From: DASTCC01 sp035711465
GTDB taxonomy: Bacteria; Acidobacteriota; Vicinamibacteria; Vicinamibacterales; SCN-69-37
Assembly: GCA_035711465.1 (NCBI GenBank)
Contig: DASTCC010000384.1
Span: 1-28,343 of the forward strand
Direction of reading: 5' to 3'
DNA length: 28,343 nt
Under the pieces are notes generated by a model, which saw only the letters and a list, made by a program, of their open reading frames with translations, had not been told where the DNA came from and searched no databases. Below are positions 14,957 through 23,300 of this stretch, in pieces. Position 1 is the first letter of the stretch; each line of letters opens with the position of its first letter. The position numbers and the translations under genes were made by a program.

Positions 14957-15505
14957 TCAGCCGCCCGCTTCGCGCTCGAGCCGCGCGCGCGCCCGCGCCA
15001 GCGCGGCGTCGAAGGCGTCGTCCAGGCGTTGGTTCACGCCGCGACAGCCGGCGACAACGGCGGCGGCCCAGTCGAGGTAGTCGAACCGCCGCTCGATCGG
15101 CCAATGCGCGGCGGGATTGTCGGCGACGTCGCGGACGTTGCAGATCTTGTCGGCGATCTTGATCTGCTTCGCGCCGGCGCTGGCCGACGGCGCCATCCGG
15201 ACCTGCAGGCGCTTGCGCTCCGGTTTGAGCAGCGATTTGTCGTCGGTCATCTCGCCGACCAGACGCGCGACCTCGGCGCCGAACTCGCCGGCCAGCTCTT
15301 CCAGCGTCGTCTCGGTGTCCTCGACCGTGTCGTGCAGCACCGCGGCGACGAGCAGCGCTTCGTCGCTGACGCCGCCGTCGATGGCGAGCACGGCGGTGAC
15401 GTCGATGACGTGATTGAGGTAGGGCGTCTTGCCGGCGTTCTTGCGCGTCTGCCCGGCGTGCTTCCGCGCCGCGAACCCGAGCGCGCGCAGCAGCGCGTGC
15501 GTCAT
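14957..15505 (-). CDS. MESH1-like HD-domain (p)ppGpp hydrolase
   Basis: A 182-residue single HD domain of the SpoT/RelA hydrolase type without any synthetase, TGS or ACT domain. This is the size of metazoan MESH1 and of bacterial small alarmone hydrolases. Expected manganese ligands are H32 (YLNHVI), H58 and D59 (AAVLHDTVEDT), and D119 (IKIADKICNVRD). The E62-D63 pair of the hydrolase mechanism is present. It would cleave the 3'-diphosphate of ppGpp or a related nucleotide in the cytosol; NADPH phosphatase activity is known for MESH1 but cannot be judged here. GGAGAGG lies about 9 bases before the ATG at 15505. A tiny upstream frame (ATG 15537, 11 codons) ends by overlapping this ATG. The APC permease gene lies upstream on the same strand with a 66-base gap. 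Confidence 0.87.
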   Translation of the reverse strand: MTHALLRALGFAARKHAGQTRKNAGKTPYLNHVIDVTAVLAIDGGVSDEALLVAAVLHDTVEDTETTLEELAGEFGAEVARLVGEMTDDKSLLKPERKRLQVRMAPSASAGAKQIKIADKICNVRDVADNPAAHWPIERRFDYLDWAAAVVAGCRGVNQRLDDAFDAALARARARLEREAGG

Positions 15506-15571
15506 CGCGCTTCCGCCTCTCCGTGCTTCCGGACCATGGCGTCGGCGCTACTGTAGCACCGGGCGCGGCGG

Positions 15572-16873
15572 TTACGGCTTTCGACGGAAGGCGAAGATAA
15601 GCGCCGCCGCGCCCATCCCCACCGCCAGCGCCGTCCATTCCTCACGCGTGACGCTCGTCAGCATCCAGCCGATGACGGCGAGCGCGAGAACGACGACCAG
15701 CCCGGGCATCGGCACCCGGAACGGCACGCCGCCGGCGCGCACGTCGCGGCGCCGCAGCTGCCACGTCGCGATGCAGGCCAGGCCGTAGACGATCAGCGTC
15801 GAGAGATTGGCGAGGATCGCCAGGCGCTCGAACGTGCTCGAGATCGCGAGCACGAGCACGAGCGAGCACTGGACGACGATCGCCGTCACCGGCGTGCGAT
15901 GCACGGGGTGCACTCGCGCCAGCGCCGCGGGCAGGAACCCGTCGCGCGCGAAGGCGAAGAGCGTCCGCGGCGTCGCCAGGATCATCCCGCCCGCGTGGCC
16001 GAGCATCGAGATGATCGCGCCGACGAGCAGCAGCTGGCGCGCCCAGCCGCCGATCGCGACGCCCGCGGCATCGGCGAGCGGCGCCGCTTTCGACGTCGCC
16101 AGCGCCGGACCCAGCACGCCCTGGGCCACGAACTGAAGCCCCGCATAGAGCAGCGTCACCGCGCCCATCGCGAGAAAGATCGCCCGCGGCACCGTCCGCG
16201 CCGGATCGCGCACTTCCCCGCCCGGTACGAGCGCCGCCTCGATGCCGGCGAAGACGAAGATCAGCAGGATGCTGCTGCGCGCCAGCGTCGCCATGTCCGG
16301 CGGCTCCCCGGCGGTGAGATTGGCCGGGTCGATCGCAAACAGCCCGCCGACGATCAGCAGCAGGAGCGGCAGCAGCTTCGCGACGGTGATTGCCGTGTTG
16401 ACGCGCGCGCCCCGTTGGACGCCGATGATGTTGATGACGGCGAAGACGGTGTAGATGACGACCAGCACCGCGGCAGAGACCGCGCGCGACGACAGCGCCG
16501 GCACCAGCGCCCCGAGATTCGCGACCAGGACGGTCGCCACCGCCGCCATCGCAAACGTCAGCACCATCCAGAGCAGAAACCCGGCCAGGAAGCCGACGAA
16601 CGGCCCGAACGCGACCTCGATGTACGCGTAGAGTCCGCCGGTGAGCGCGACCCGGCTCCCCGCTTCGGCCATGCAGAGCACGATCAAGCCCATCGCCGCC
16701 GCGCAAAGCAGATACGCCATCGGCGCGGTCGCGCCCAGCGTCCCGGCCCCGTCGGCCGGCAGGCGGAAGATGCCGCCGCCGATCGTGACGTTGACGATGC
16801 TGGCGGCGAGGGCCACGGTTCCGATCGAACGGACGAGGGACGACTCGGAGGCGGCGCGCGCAGGTTCGGTCAC
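15572..16873 (-). CDS. APC-superfamily amino acid/polyamine permease
   Basis: A 433-residue protein with about 12 hydrophobic helices. It shows the APC hallmark in helix 1 (VNVTIGGGIFRLPA, residues about 27-40) with the unwound Gly-rich substrate site, and a helix 6 segment (ILLIFVFAGIEAALVPGGEV) with the FxGIE motif. It imports or exchanges amino acids across the inner membrane; the exact substrate is unknown. The start is GTG 16873, before a short hydrophilic N-terminus. TACTGT (16889-16884) lies 10 bases upstream and no Shine-Dalgarno sequence is seen. It is divergent from the acyl-CoA synthetase gene. Import of amino acids would fit the peptidase genes elsewhere in the window, but there is no direct linkage. 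Confidence 0.92.
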   Translation of the reverse strand: MTEPARAASESSLVRSIGTVALAASIVNVTIGGGIFRLPADGAGTLGATAPMAYLLCAAAMGLIVLCMAEAGSRVALTGGLYAYIEVAFGPFVGFLAGFLLWMVLTFAMAAVATVLVANLGALVPALSSRAVSAAVLVVIYTVFAVINIIGVQRGARVNTAITVAKLLPLLLLIVGGLFAIDPANLTAGEPPDMATLARSSILLIFVFAGIEAALVPGGEVRDPARTVPRAIFLAMGAVTLLYAGLQFVAQGVLGPALATSKAAPLADAAGVAIGGWARQLLLVGAIISMLGHAGGMILATPRTLFAFARDGFLPAALARVHPVHRTPVTAIVVQCSLVLVLAISSTFERLAILANLSTLIVYGLACIATWQLRRRDVRAGGVPFRVPMPGLVVVLALAVIGWMLTSVTREEWTALAVGMGAAALIFAFRRKP

Positions 16874-16966
16874 GGTGGCTGGGACAGTAGCACAGGCGCT
16901 GACTGGGGCTTGGGCCTTGTGGGCCGGGGCGCTTCGCGGTCTCGCGGCGCTGTAGAATCGCGCCCA
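16874..16966. promoter_or_regulatory. Divergent promoter region, APC permease / acyl-CoA synthetase
   Basis: On the minus strand TACTGT (16889-16884) lies 10 bases before the permease GTG. On the plus strand TAGAAT (16953-16958) lies 8 bases before the synthetase ATG at 16967. Both arrangements predict little or no 5' leader. Between them is a G-rich tract that resembles a single arm of arrays A and B. Confidence 0.48.
16905..16929 (+). repeat. Element C: one-arm remnant of the GCTTGGG array, G-quadruplex motif
   Basis: GGGGCTTGGGCCTTG at 16905-16919 is the same unit order as the left arm of array B. No C-rich partner arm follows. Four G runs (16905-16908, 16912-16914, 16921-16923, 16926-16929) with loops of 3, 6 and 2 bases satisfy a G-quadruplex pattern. 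It lies upstream of the synthetase -10 box, the same position that array A holds relative to pepT. Confidence 0.6.
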
Positions 16967-18538
16967 ATGGAGACTCCGCTCTCACCACTGGAGTTCATGC
17001 GGCGCGCGCGGCGCCTGTACAGCAGTCGCCTGGCCGTCGTCGACGGCGAGACCCGCTGGACGTACGCGCAATTCTTCGAGCGCTGCGATCGCTGGTCGGC
17101 GGCGCTCCAGGCGCTCGGCGTCCGCCCGGGCGATCGCGTCGCCACGATCGCGCCGAACACGCACGCGCAGCTGGCGGCCTTCTATGCCGTGCCGCAGATC
17201 GGCGCGGTGCTGGTGCCTATCAACTACCGCCTGGCACCGGGCGAGTTTCAGTACCTGCTGCAACACAGCGGCACCACGGTCGTCTGTGTCGATCGCGACT
17301 ATCTCGCCATCGTCGACGGCATCCGTCCGTCGCTGCCCGGCGTCCGCCATTTCGTCGCGCTCTCGGGTGCGAAAGACGGCTGGCTCGACTACGAGACGCT
17401 GGTGCGCGAGGCATCGGCCGAACCGGTGCGGCCCGCCGTCGGCGAGCGCGACCTGCTGACCATCAACTACACGAGCGGCACGACGTCGCGCCCCAAGGGC
17501 GTGATGATCACGCACCGCAACGCGTGGGTGAACGCCGTCGGCATGCTGGTGCACACGCCGATGACGCCCGCCGATCGCTACCTGTGGACGCTGCCGATGT
17601 TCCACGCCAACGGCTGGACGTTCACGTGGATCGTCACCGCGATCGGCGGCCGCCACGTCTGCCTGCGCAAGGTCGACGCGGCCGCCGTCTTCCGCCTCAC
17701 CAGGGACGAGGGCATCACGTTTCTCTGCGCCGCGCCGACCGTCCTGATCGCGCTGGCCAACGCGCCCGGGGAGCTCAAGGCCGGTGTACCGCGCGGCGTC
17801 CGCGTCGTGACCGCGGGAGCGCCGCCGGCGGCCGCGACCATCCAGCGAATCGAGGACGAGCTCGGCTGGACCATCTCGCAGCTCTACGGTCTGACCGAGA
17901 CGTCGCCGTTGATGACGTTCTGTGAGCCGCTGCCCGAGCACGCCGAACTGCCGCGCGAGGAACAGATGCGACAGAAAGCCCGCCAGGGCGTCGAGCAGGT
18001 CGCCGGCGGTGAGGTGCGCGTCGTCGACACGACTGGCGCCGAGGTGCCCCGCGACGGCGAGACCCGAGGCGAGATCGTCGTGCGCGGCAACGTCGTCATG
18101 AGCGGCTATTACAACGATCCGAAGGCCACCGATGCGGTGATGGGCGACGGCTGGTTTCACTCTGGCGACGGCGCGGTCGTTCACCCCGACGGCTACATCG
18201 AGATTCGCGATCGGTTGAAGGACGTCATCATCAGCGGCGGCGAGAACATCTCGTCGGTCGAAGTGGAGGCGACGCTGATGCGCCACGACACCGTGCAGGA
18301 GGCAGCGGTCGTGGGACTGCCCGACGAGAAATGGGGCGAAGCGCCGCACGCCTTCGTGGTGGCGCGGGCCGGATGCGTCGTGGTGCCGGCCGACCTGCGC
18401 GCCTTCTGCCGCGAGCACCTCGCCCATTTCAAGGTGCCCCACACCTTCACGACCGTCGAGGAGCTGCCCAAGACGGCCACGGGCAAGATCCAGAAGTTCA
18501 TCCTGCGCAAGGGAAGGCCGAACTTTTCGGCGCAGTAA
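16967..18538 (+). CDS. Acyl-CoA synthetase (AMP-forming, fatty-acid type)
   Basis: A 523-residue adenylate-forming ligase that activates a carboxylic acid to acyl-AMP and then acyl-CoA. The P-loop YTSGTTSRPKGV is at residues 168-179. Also present are YGLTETSP, GWFHSGD (A7 motif), DRLKDVIISGGENISSVEVE (A8 hinge), and the catalytic K507 in PKTATGKIQK. The sequence is closest in style to medium/long-chain fatty-acyl-CoA ligases of the AlkK type, so a fatty-acid substrate is the best guess. A different carboxylate cannot be excluded. ATG 16967 is chosen because homology starts within a few residues and TAGAAT ends 8 bases upstream; there is no Shine-Dalgarno sequence, so translation is probably leaderless. 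Repeat array E begins 2 bases after the TAA. Confidence 0.94.
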   Translation: METPLSPLEFMRRARRLYSSRLAVVDGETRWTYAQFFERCDRWSAALQALGVRPGDRVATIAPNTHAQLAAFYAVPQIGAVLVPINYRLAPGEFQYLLQHSGTTVVCVDRDYLAIVDGIRPSLPGVRHFVALSGAKDGWLDYETLVREASAEPVRPAVGERDLLTINYTSGTTSRPKGVMITHRNAWVNAVGMLVHTPMTPADRYLWTLPMFHANGWTFTWIVTAIGGRHVCLRKVDAAAVFRLTRDEGITFLCAAPTVLIALANAPGELKAGVPRGVRVVTAGAPPAAATIQRIEDELGWTISQLYGLTETSPLMTFCEPLPEHAELPREEQMRQKARQGVEQVAGGEVRVVDTTGAEVPRDGETRGEIVVRGNVVMSGYYNDPKATDAVMGDGWFHSGDGAVVHPDGYIEIRDRLKDVIISGGENISSVEVEATLMRHDTVQEAAVVGLPDEKWGEAPHAFVVARAGCVVVPADLRAFCREHLAHFKVPHTFTTVEELPKTATGKIQKFILRKGRPNFSAQ

Positions 18539-18540
18539 CG

Positions 18541-18654
18541 GGCTGCGGGCTGCCGGCACCGGGCGGAGCCCAGCGGACTGCAGACGGCGGGCGACGGGCT
18601 AGCGCTGCACGCGCGATCGACCGGAGCCTGTCGCCCGCAGCCCGCAGTCCGCAG
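18541..18654. repeat. Array E: hairpin of GCGGGCT-type repeats after the acyl-CoA synthetase
   Basis: The left arm (18541-18600) contains GCGGGCT, GCGGACT and GCGGGCG units. The right arm (18625-18654) contains the complements CGCCCGCAG and CCCGCAGTCCGCAG. Bases 18571-18600 align with the reverse complement of 18625-18654 at 25 of 30 positions without gaps, with a 24-base loop. The left arm has about 30 further bases of degenerate units with no partner. It starts just after the TAA of the synthetase gene. The unit differs from arrays A, B and D but the plan is the same. Confidence 0.8.
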
Positions 18655-18816
18655 CTTTCGCTCTCCATCACATTCCTCGTCATTGCAGTTTCTGCAACAC
18701 CGGTCCTCGATTGGCGCCTCGATTGATCTCTCGTCGCGGGCATGGCAATTGCGCTGCCCCCAACGCCCGGCGACGATGCTATCGTCGTCGTCCGCGGCGC
18801 GATTGGAGAAGAGGAC
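18655..18816 (+). promoter_or_regulatory. Leader region before the coiled-coil gene
   Basis: With array E this fills the longest gene-free gap in the window (18539-18816). TATCGT at 18780-18785, preceded by TG (an extended -10 look), is followed by GGAGAAGAGG at 18805-18814 just before GTG 18817. The frame is open from ATG 18742, but that ATG would lie upstream of the predicted transcript start. Nothing else recognisable is seen here. Confidence 0.4.
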
Positions 18817-19149
18817 GTGCCGACGACGGACGAACGGCTGACTGCTCTCGAACTCAAGGTCGAAAAGATGGACAGTGGCGCCAAAGATCACTTTCTGGAG
18901 TTGCGAAGCTTCATCGTCGACCAGATCTCGCCGCTGAAGAGCCAGATCGGCGACATCCATGGCAGGCTCGACGGGATCGACGGGCGGCTGGATCGCATGG
19001 ACGAGCGGTTCGACCGCATGGACGAGCGGTTCGGTCGCATGGACGAGCGGTTCGATCGGCTGGACGCCAGGCTCGATCGCATGGACACGAAGTTCGACCG
19101 CCTGGACGCCCGGTTCGACACCTTGGAGCAGAAGCTCGACAGGCTTTGA
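18817..19149 (+). CDS. Heptad-repeat coiled-coil protein
   Basis: A 110-residue soluble protein. After a short N-terminal helix (TDERLTALELKVEKMD), residues about 50-110 are nine near-perfect heptads of the type RxDRMDE, with Leu/Phe at one core position and Met/Leu/Ile at the other. This predicts a long parallel coiled coil. At the DNA level the heptads are 21-base near-repeats (18964-19146), so the gene can probably gain or lose units by slippage. GTG 18817 is chosen for the strong GGAGAAGAGG just upstream; ATG 18742 would add 25 residues of different character. It has no signal peptide or transmembrane helix. Similar small coiled-coil proteins occur in many bacteria without a known role. 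The gene ends 11 bases before the convergent SGNH hydrolase. Confidence 0.78.
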   Translation: MPTTDERLTALELKVEKMDSGAKDHFLELRSFIVDQISPLKSQIGDIHGRLDGIDGRLDRMDERFDRMDERFGRMDERFDRLDARLDRMDTKFDRLDARFDTLEQKLDRL

Positions 19150-19160
19150 CGCCCGCGGAA

Positions 19161-20294
19161 TCAGCGTTCGCGCGACGACGCGAGCACGTCCGACGTGACC
19201 AGCCAGTCGAATGCGAGCTTCGCCAGGATCTCGTTGGCGGCCGCGGTCATGTGCACGTCGTCCGAGAAATGGCGGCCGTCCTTGGGCACGGCGGCTTCGA
19301 AATCGAGGAAGGGCACGCCGTTCGCGCTGGCGATCTTCCGCGCCGCCTCGTTGAAGCGGCGCAGGCCCGCCGCCATCGACGCGTCGTCCGGGAATGTCCT
19401 GCCCTCGGCGCAGAACACCGGTCCGAACAGCAGCTTCGCGCGGTCGTCGGCGGCCAGCGATTCGGAATAGAGAAACGGCTGCGACGCCAGCACGAGCATG
19501 TGGCCGTCGCTGCGGATCGCGCGCACGAGCGCTTCGATGTTGGCGCGGAACGACGGCAGGCTCACGAACTCGGACACCGGCACCGGCCGGAGCGCCTGAC
19601 GCAGCCGTCTCAATCCGTCAGGTGTGACGTCGTAGGGCGAGGGCGCGCCGAACAGCTCGCGTGCGCGACGCCAGATCAGCAGATTGGCGAAGGCGTTGGA
19701 CGCGGGCGGATCGAGGAAGCCCGCTTCCAGACCGCGCAGCCGGATGAGCGGCCCGTAATAGTGCGAGTAATCGGCCTTGAACGGTCCGTCGGCCCACCAC
19801 GACGGCGAGAAGCTGCGGCACAGATCGTTGACGGCCTCGAAGGCGATGACGACGTCCGGCGCGAAGCGGCGGACACGAAGCTGGTAGTTCACGAGGGTGT
19901 GCGCGGTCGTGTACCAGTCGCTCGCGGCGTTCTGAACCTCGACACGCCGATCCGGAAAGCGCTGGCGCAGCAGGCGCTCGAGGATGCCCGGGTAGGTCGT
20001 GTCGTAGCCGTTCCTCACCCCGAGCGTCGTCGATCCGCCGAGCGTGAACACGCGCAACACCCCGGCAGGCTTCGCCACCTCGATCGGATCCCCCCGAAAC
20101 CGTTCGGCGTTGACGTGATCGTAGAGCTCCGGCGACGGCACGACCTGCAGAAAGGGATGCAGGCGCCGCTTCGCTTCGCGGTTCAACCGCCGCTGCTCGC
20201 GGATCTCGAGTGCGCCCTCGATCGCCACGAGCGAGACGATGACCGCGACAATGCCGAGGATGGCGGCGAGAAGACGGCGGAGCGAGCGACGCAT
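19161..20294 (-). CDS. Membrane-anchored SGNH/GDSL-type hydrolase
   Basis: A 377-residue protein with an N-terminal transmembrane or uncleaved signal segment (about residues 8-26) followed by a charged helix and the hydrolase domain. Block I is TLGGSTTLG with nucleophile S88. The block III Asn is in FEAVND. The block V pair is D345 and H348 (DDVHMT), the Asp-His of an SGNH triad. A segment between blocks (about 165-250, WWADGPFKADYSHYYGPLIRL) is long for a simple GDSL lipase and resembles SGNH proteins that act on surface polysaccharides or acyl groups. It probably works as an esterase or deacetylase on the periplasmic side. No RBS is evident. It lies 30 bases downstream of the large nuclease-helicase gene on the same strand, so co-transcription is possible. 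Confidence 0.85.
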   Translation of the reverse strand: MRRSLRRLLAAILGIVAVIVSLVAIEGALEIREQRRLNREAKRRLHPFLQVVPSPELYDHVNAERFRGDPIEVAKPAGVLRVFTLGGSTTLGVRNGYDTTYPGILERLLRQRFPDRRVEVQNAASDWYTTAHTLVNYQLRVRRFAPDVVIAFEAVNDLCRSFSPSWWADGPFKADYSHYYGPLIRLRGLEAGFLDPPASNAFANLLIWRRARELFGAPSPYDVTPDGLRRLRQALRPVPVSEFVSLPSFRANIEALVRAIRSDGHMLVLASQPFLYSESLAADDRAKLLFGPVFCAEGRTFPDDASMAAGLRRFNEAARKIASANGVPFLDFEAAVPKDGRHFSDDVHMTAAANEILAKLAFDWLVTSDVLASSRER

Positions 20295-20324
20295 GACGGG
20301 CGTAGGCGCCGTCAGTATGCCTTA

Positions 20325-23300
20325 CTAGTCGAACAGGCGCTGCGGCTCGGGCTCGGCGATCGGTCGCGTGCGGTCCGGTGCGGGCACCGCCTTCGCCATC
20401 TCGCGGAAACGGCAGAGCGCGTTGGCGAGCCGCATCTGCCGCGGCGTCACGCAATCGGCCTCGAAGAGCCACGGCGATGCCACGAGAATCACGGCACAGC
20501 GCGCCCGCGACGTCGCCACGTTCAACCGGTTTCGGCTGAAGAGAAACCCGAGGCCCCTCGGCGCGTCTTCCGGCCGTGAGGTCGTCATCGAATAGATCAC
20601 GACCGGCGCTTCCTGGCCCTGAAACTTGTCGACCGTGCCGACGCGGAACCGCGGCCCGAGCGCATCCTTGATTCGTGACACCTGCGCATTGAACGGCGCG
20701 ACGATCAGGATGTCGTTTTCGGTGAGCGCTGCGGATCCTTCCTCGGAGAGCCAGCGCGATCCCGGGCTGAGGAGGGAGCGGGTCAGGTCGACGACCGCCG
20801 CGACTTCTTCGTCCGAGGCGTTGGTGTTGCCATCGTGCGGCACGGTCGCCAGCCACAGTCCGGCGCCGTCGAATCCCGGCGTGCCCGCGAGTGCCTGACG
20901 CTCGAGGCCGGGCTTCGACTGGAGCTGGCCATCGTAGAACAGCTCCGACGTGAACGCGCAGATGGCCGGCGCGAGCCGCCACGTCAGCGGCAGGAACAAG
21001 CCGCGATCGGCCGGCATCGTCGGCGCCTCGCCAAGGACGTGCTGAAGGGCGGACACGCCGACGCCCTCGGGATGGCTGCCCTGGGTCGGCTGATCGAGCT
21101 GCTGCGGATCGCCGAGCAGGACGACGCTGTTCGCGGCCCCGGCGATGGCCAGGGTGTTGGCTAACGACATCTGCCCCGCCTCGTCGACGAACAACACGTC
21201 GACGGCATTCGCGAATTCCGGCCGCGCCCACAGCCACGCCGTGCCGCCAAGGACCTGGATTCGGCCGGACTCAATCGCGGCGAGCGCCGCGTCGTTCTCG
21301 GTGAAGCTCACGAGGCTGGCGCCGCCCTGGTGCTCGATCGGATCGACCGAGGCGTCGTCCGCCTTGTCCTTGTGGCCGATGGCGATGTCGATGCCGCGCT
21401 CGCACGCGGCGGCGGCCGCGTCGTCGAGCAGCTTGCGGATGACCTTGTGGCTCGGCCCGGCGACGCCGACCTTCCGGCCGGCTGCGACCAGCGCGCAGAT
21501 CATCCGCGCTCCGGTGTAGGTCTTCCCGGATCCCGGCGGTCCCTGCATCGGCAGCACGGTGCGATCGAACATCGTCGCCCCGCGCTCGGCGAAAGCCGGC
21601 ACGCGCTCGCCCGGCTCGCGGGCCGCGCCGCGCGGCGGCAGCCGCAGCAGCAGCGACTGCGCCGCGCACGGTTCGAGCCGATCGACCCCGCCCGCCGCCA
21701 CCACCCGTTCGCCGAGATCGAGCAGCGCCTGCTCGATCACCTTGGCGTTGACGAACTCGCGGTTGATGAGCGCGGTCGGCCGCTGCGGCCTGCGCGTCGG
21801 TCCGACCTTGAGATCGACGATGCGATCGTCGCGGTCCAGGGCGAGCACTTCGCCGAAGTCGCGGCCGTCCTGCGTCTTCAGCTTCATGCCGGGGCGCAGT
21901 TCCATTTCCTGCGGCGGATACCGATAGCGATGAAGAAAGCTCTTCGCCACCGTGCCGAGCTCGCCGACGAACTCGAGTCCCGCCAGCGCCGACGGCTCGT
22001 CGAAGAGCTCGTCCTCAGGCAACTCGCGGAGCCGGAAGTACTCCCACCAGAACGCCTTGTCCTCGCGGCGGTGGTAGTCGAGCAGATAGGCGAGCCGGAA
22101 GTGCGCCGCGTCGCGCGCGCTCGCGGCCGGGAGGTTCTCGTCGACGCCAGCCAACAGTTGGCCGCGCACGGCCTCCACCGCGCGCGCCCTGTCGTCCAGG
22201 TGCTCCGCGGCGTCGCCAGAGGGATTGACGGGCCGCGGGATCGCGTGGCCGAGTGCGACGAGGTCGGCGCGTCGTTCTTCGAGCCAGTCGCGCAGACGCA
22301 GTGTCGAGAGACAGTCATCGCGGTTGTAGGCTTCGACCGTTCGCCGGACGGCGGCGGTGGCGAGACTGGGTCGGTCCAGCTCGAGGGCCTGCTCCATCGT
22401 GCGAAGCGCACGGCTCGCGTCGCGCAGATTGACCGCACGCGCAAACGCGTAGAGCGGCTCGAGGTTCTTGATCGAGTAGCGCTCGACGCCGACGCGGAGG
22501 CCCTGGCGGATGACGGCGTACAAGTCCACGAACCGGCGGCCGCGGAGGAGCTGATCGATTTCCCGCTCGCGCGTCGAATAGCGGCCCATCAGGCGCTTGA
22601 ACGCCGAGGGCTCGTAGGGCGCGTAGTGATAGACGTGCGCGCCTGGATCCGACTGCAGACGGGCCGCGATCACATCGACGACCTGTTCGAACGCGCGGCG
22701 CTCGGCTGCGGCATCGTCGGCCCAGAACGCTTGATATCGAACCGACCGATCGGGATCCACGGTCGCCAGGCCGAACAGGTACTCGCGGCCGGCGTTCCCG
22801 GCGAGCGGGTCGCCTTCGAGATCCAGAAACACGTCGCCAGGCGAGGGCGCCGGCAGCCGGGCGAGACCCGCGGGTTCGGGCGCGCTGCCCGAAACGGGAT
22901 CGAGGATGCTCGTCGTCGCGATCGGCAGCAGCTCGAACGCGACACGCCCCTCGCGTCTCGTGCGCACCTGCAGCGCGGCCTGGTCGCGAACGCGTTCGTA
23001 GGTGTCGATCGATCCGCGCGCCGGCGTGAACGGAATCGGGTCGCCAAGCGCGGCGAGCGCTTCGACCGTGACGATGCCGACCGGCGCCAGCATGCGGCGC
23101 TGCAGCCGGCTGATGCCGGCGACGAGCGAGAGGTGGTCGTCGGCGCGGCGCCGATCGCGGCACTGCGGCGCCCACGCGCAGATCTCGCAGTGATCGACGG
23201 GGTCGGGATAGTGCTCGTCGAACAGCGCCTCGTGGCTGCGGCCGACCGTGGCTTCGAAGCGCGCTTTGATCAACCGGAAGTAGGCCGCGTACTCGGCGAC

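Noticed and set aside
18742..18816. ATG 18742 as start of the coiled-coil gene
   Set aside because: It lies upstream of the likely -10 box, while GTG 18817 has a strong GGAGAAGAGG immediately before it.
20295..20324. Intrinsic terminator between the nuclease-helicase and SGNH hydrolase genes
   Set aside because: The 30-base gap shows no stem long enough and no T-tract.
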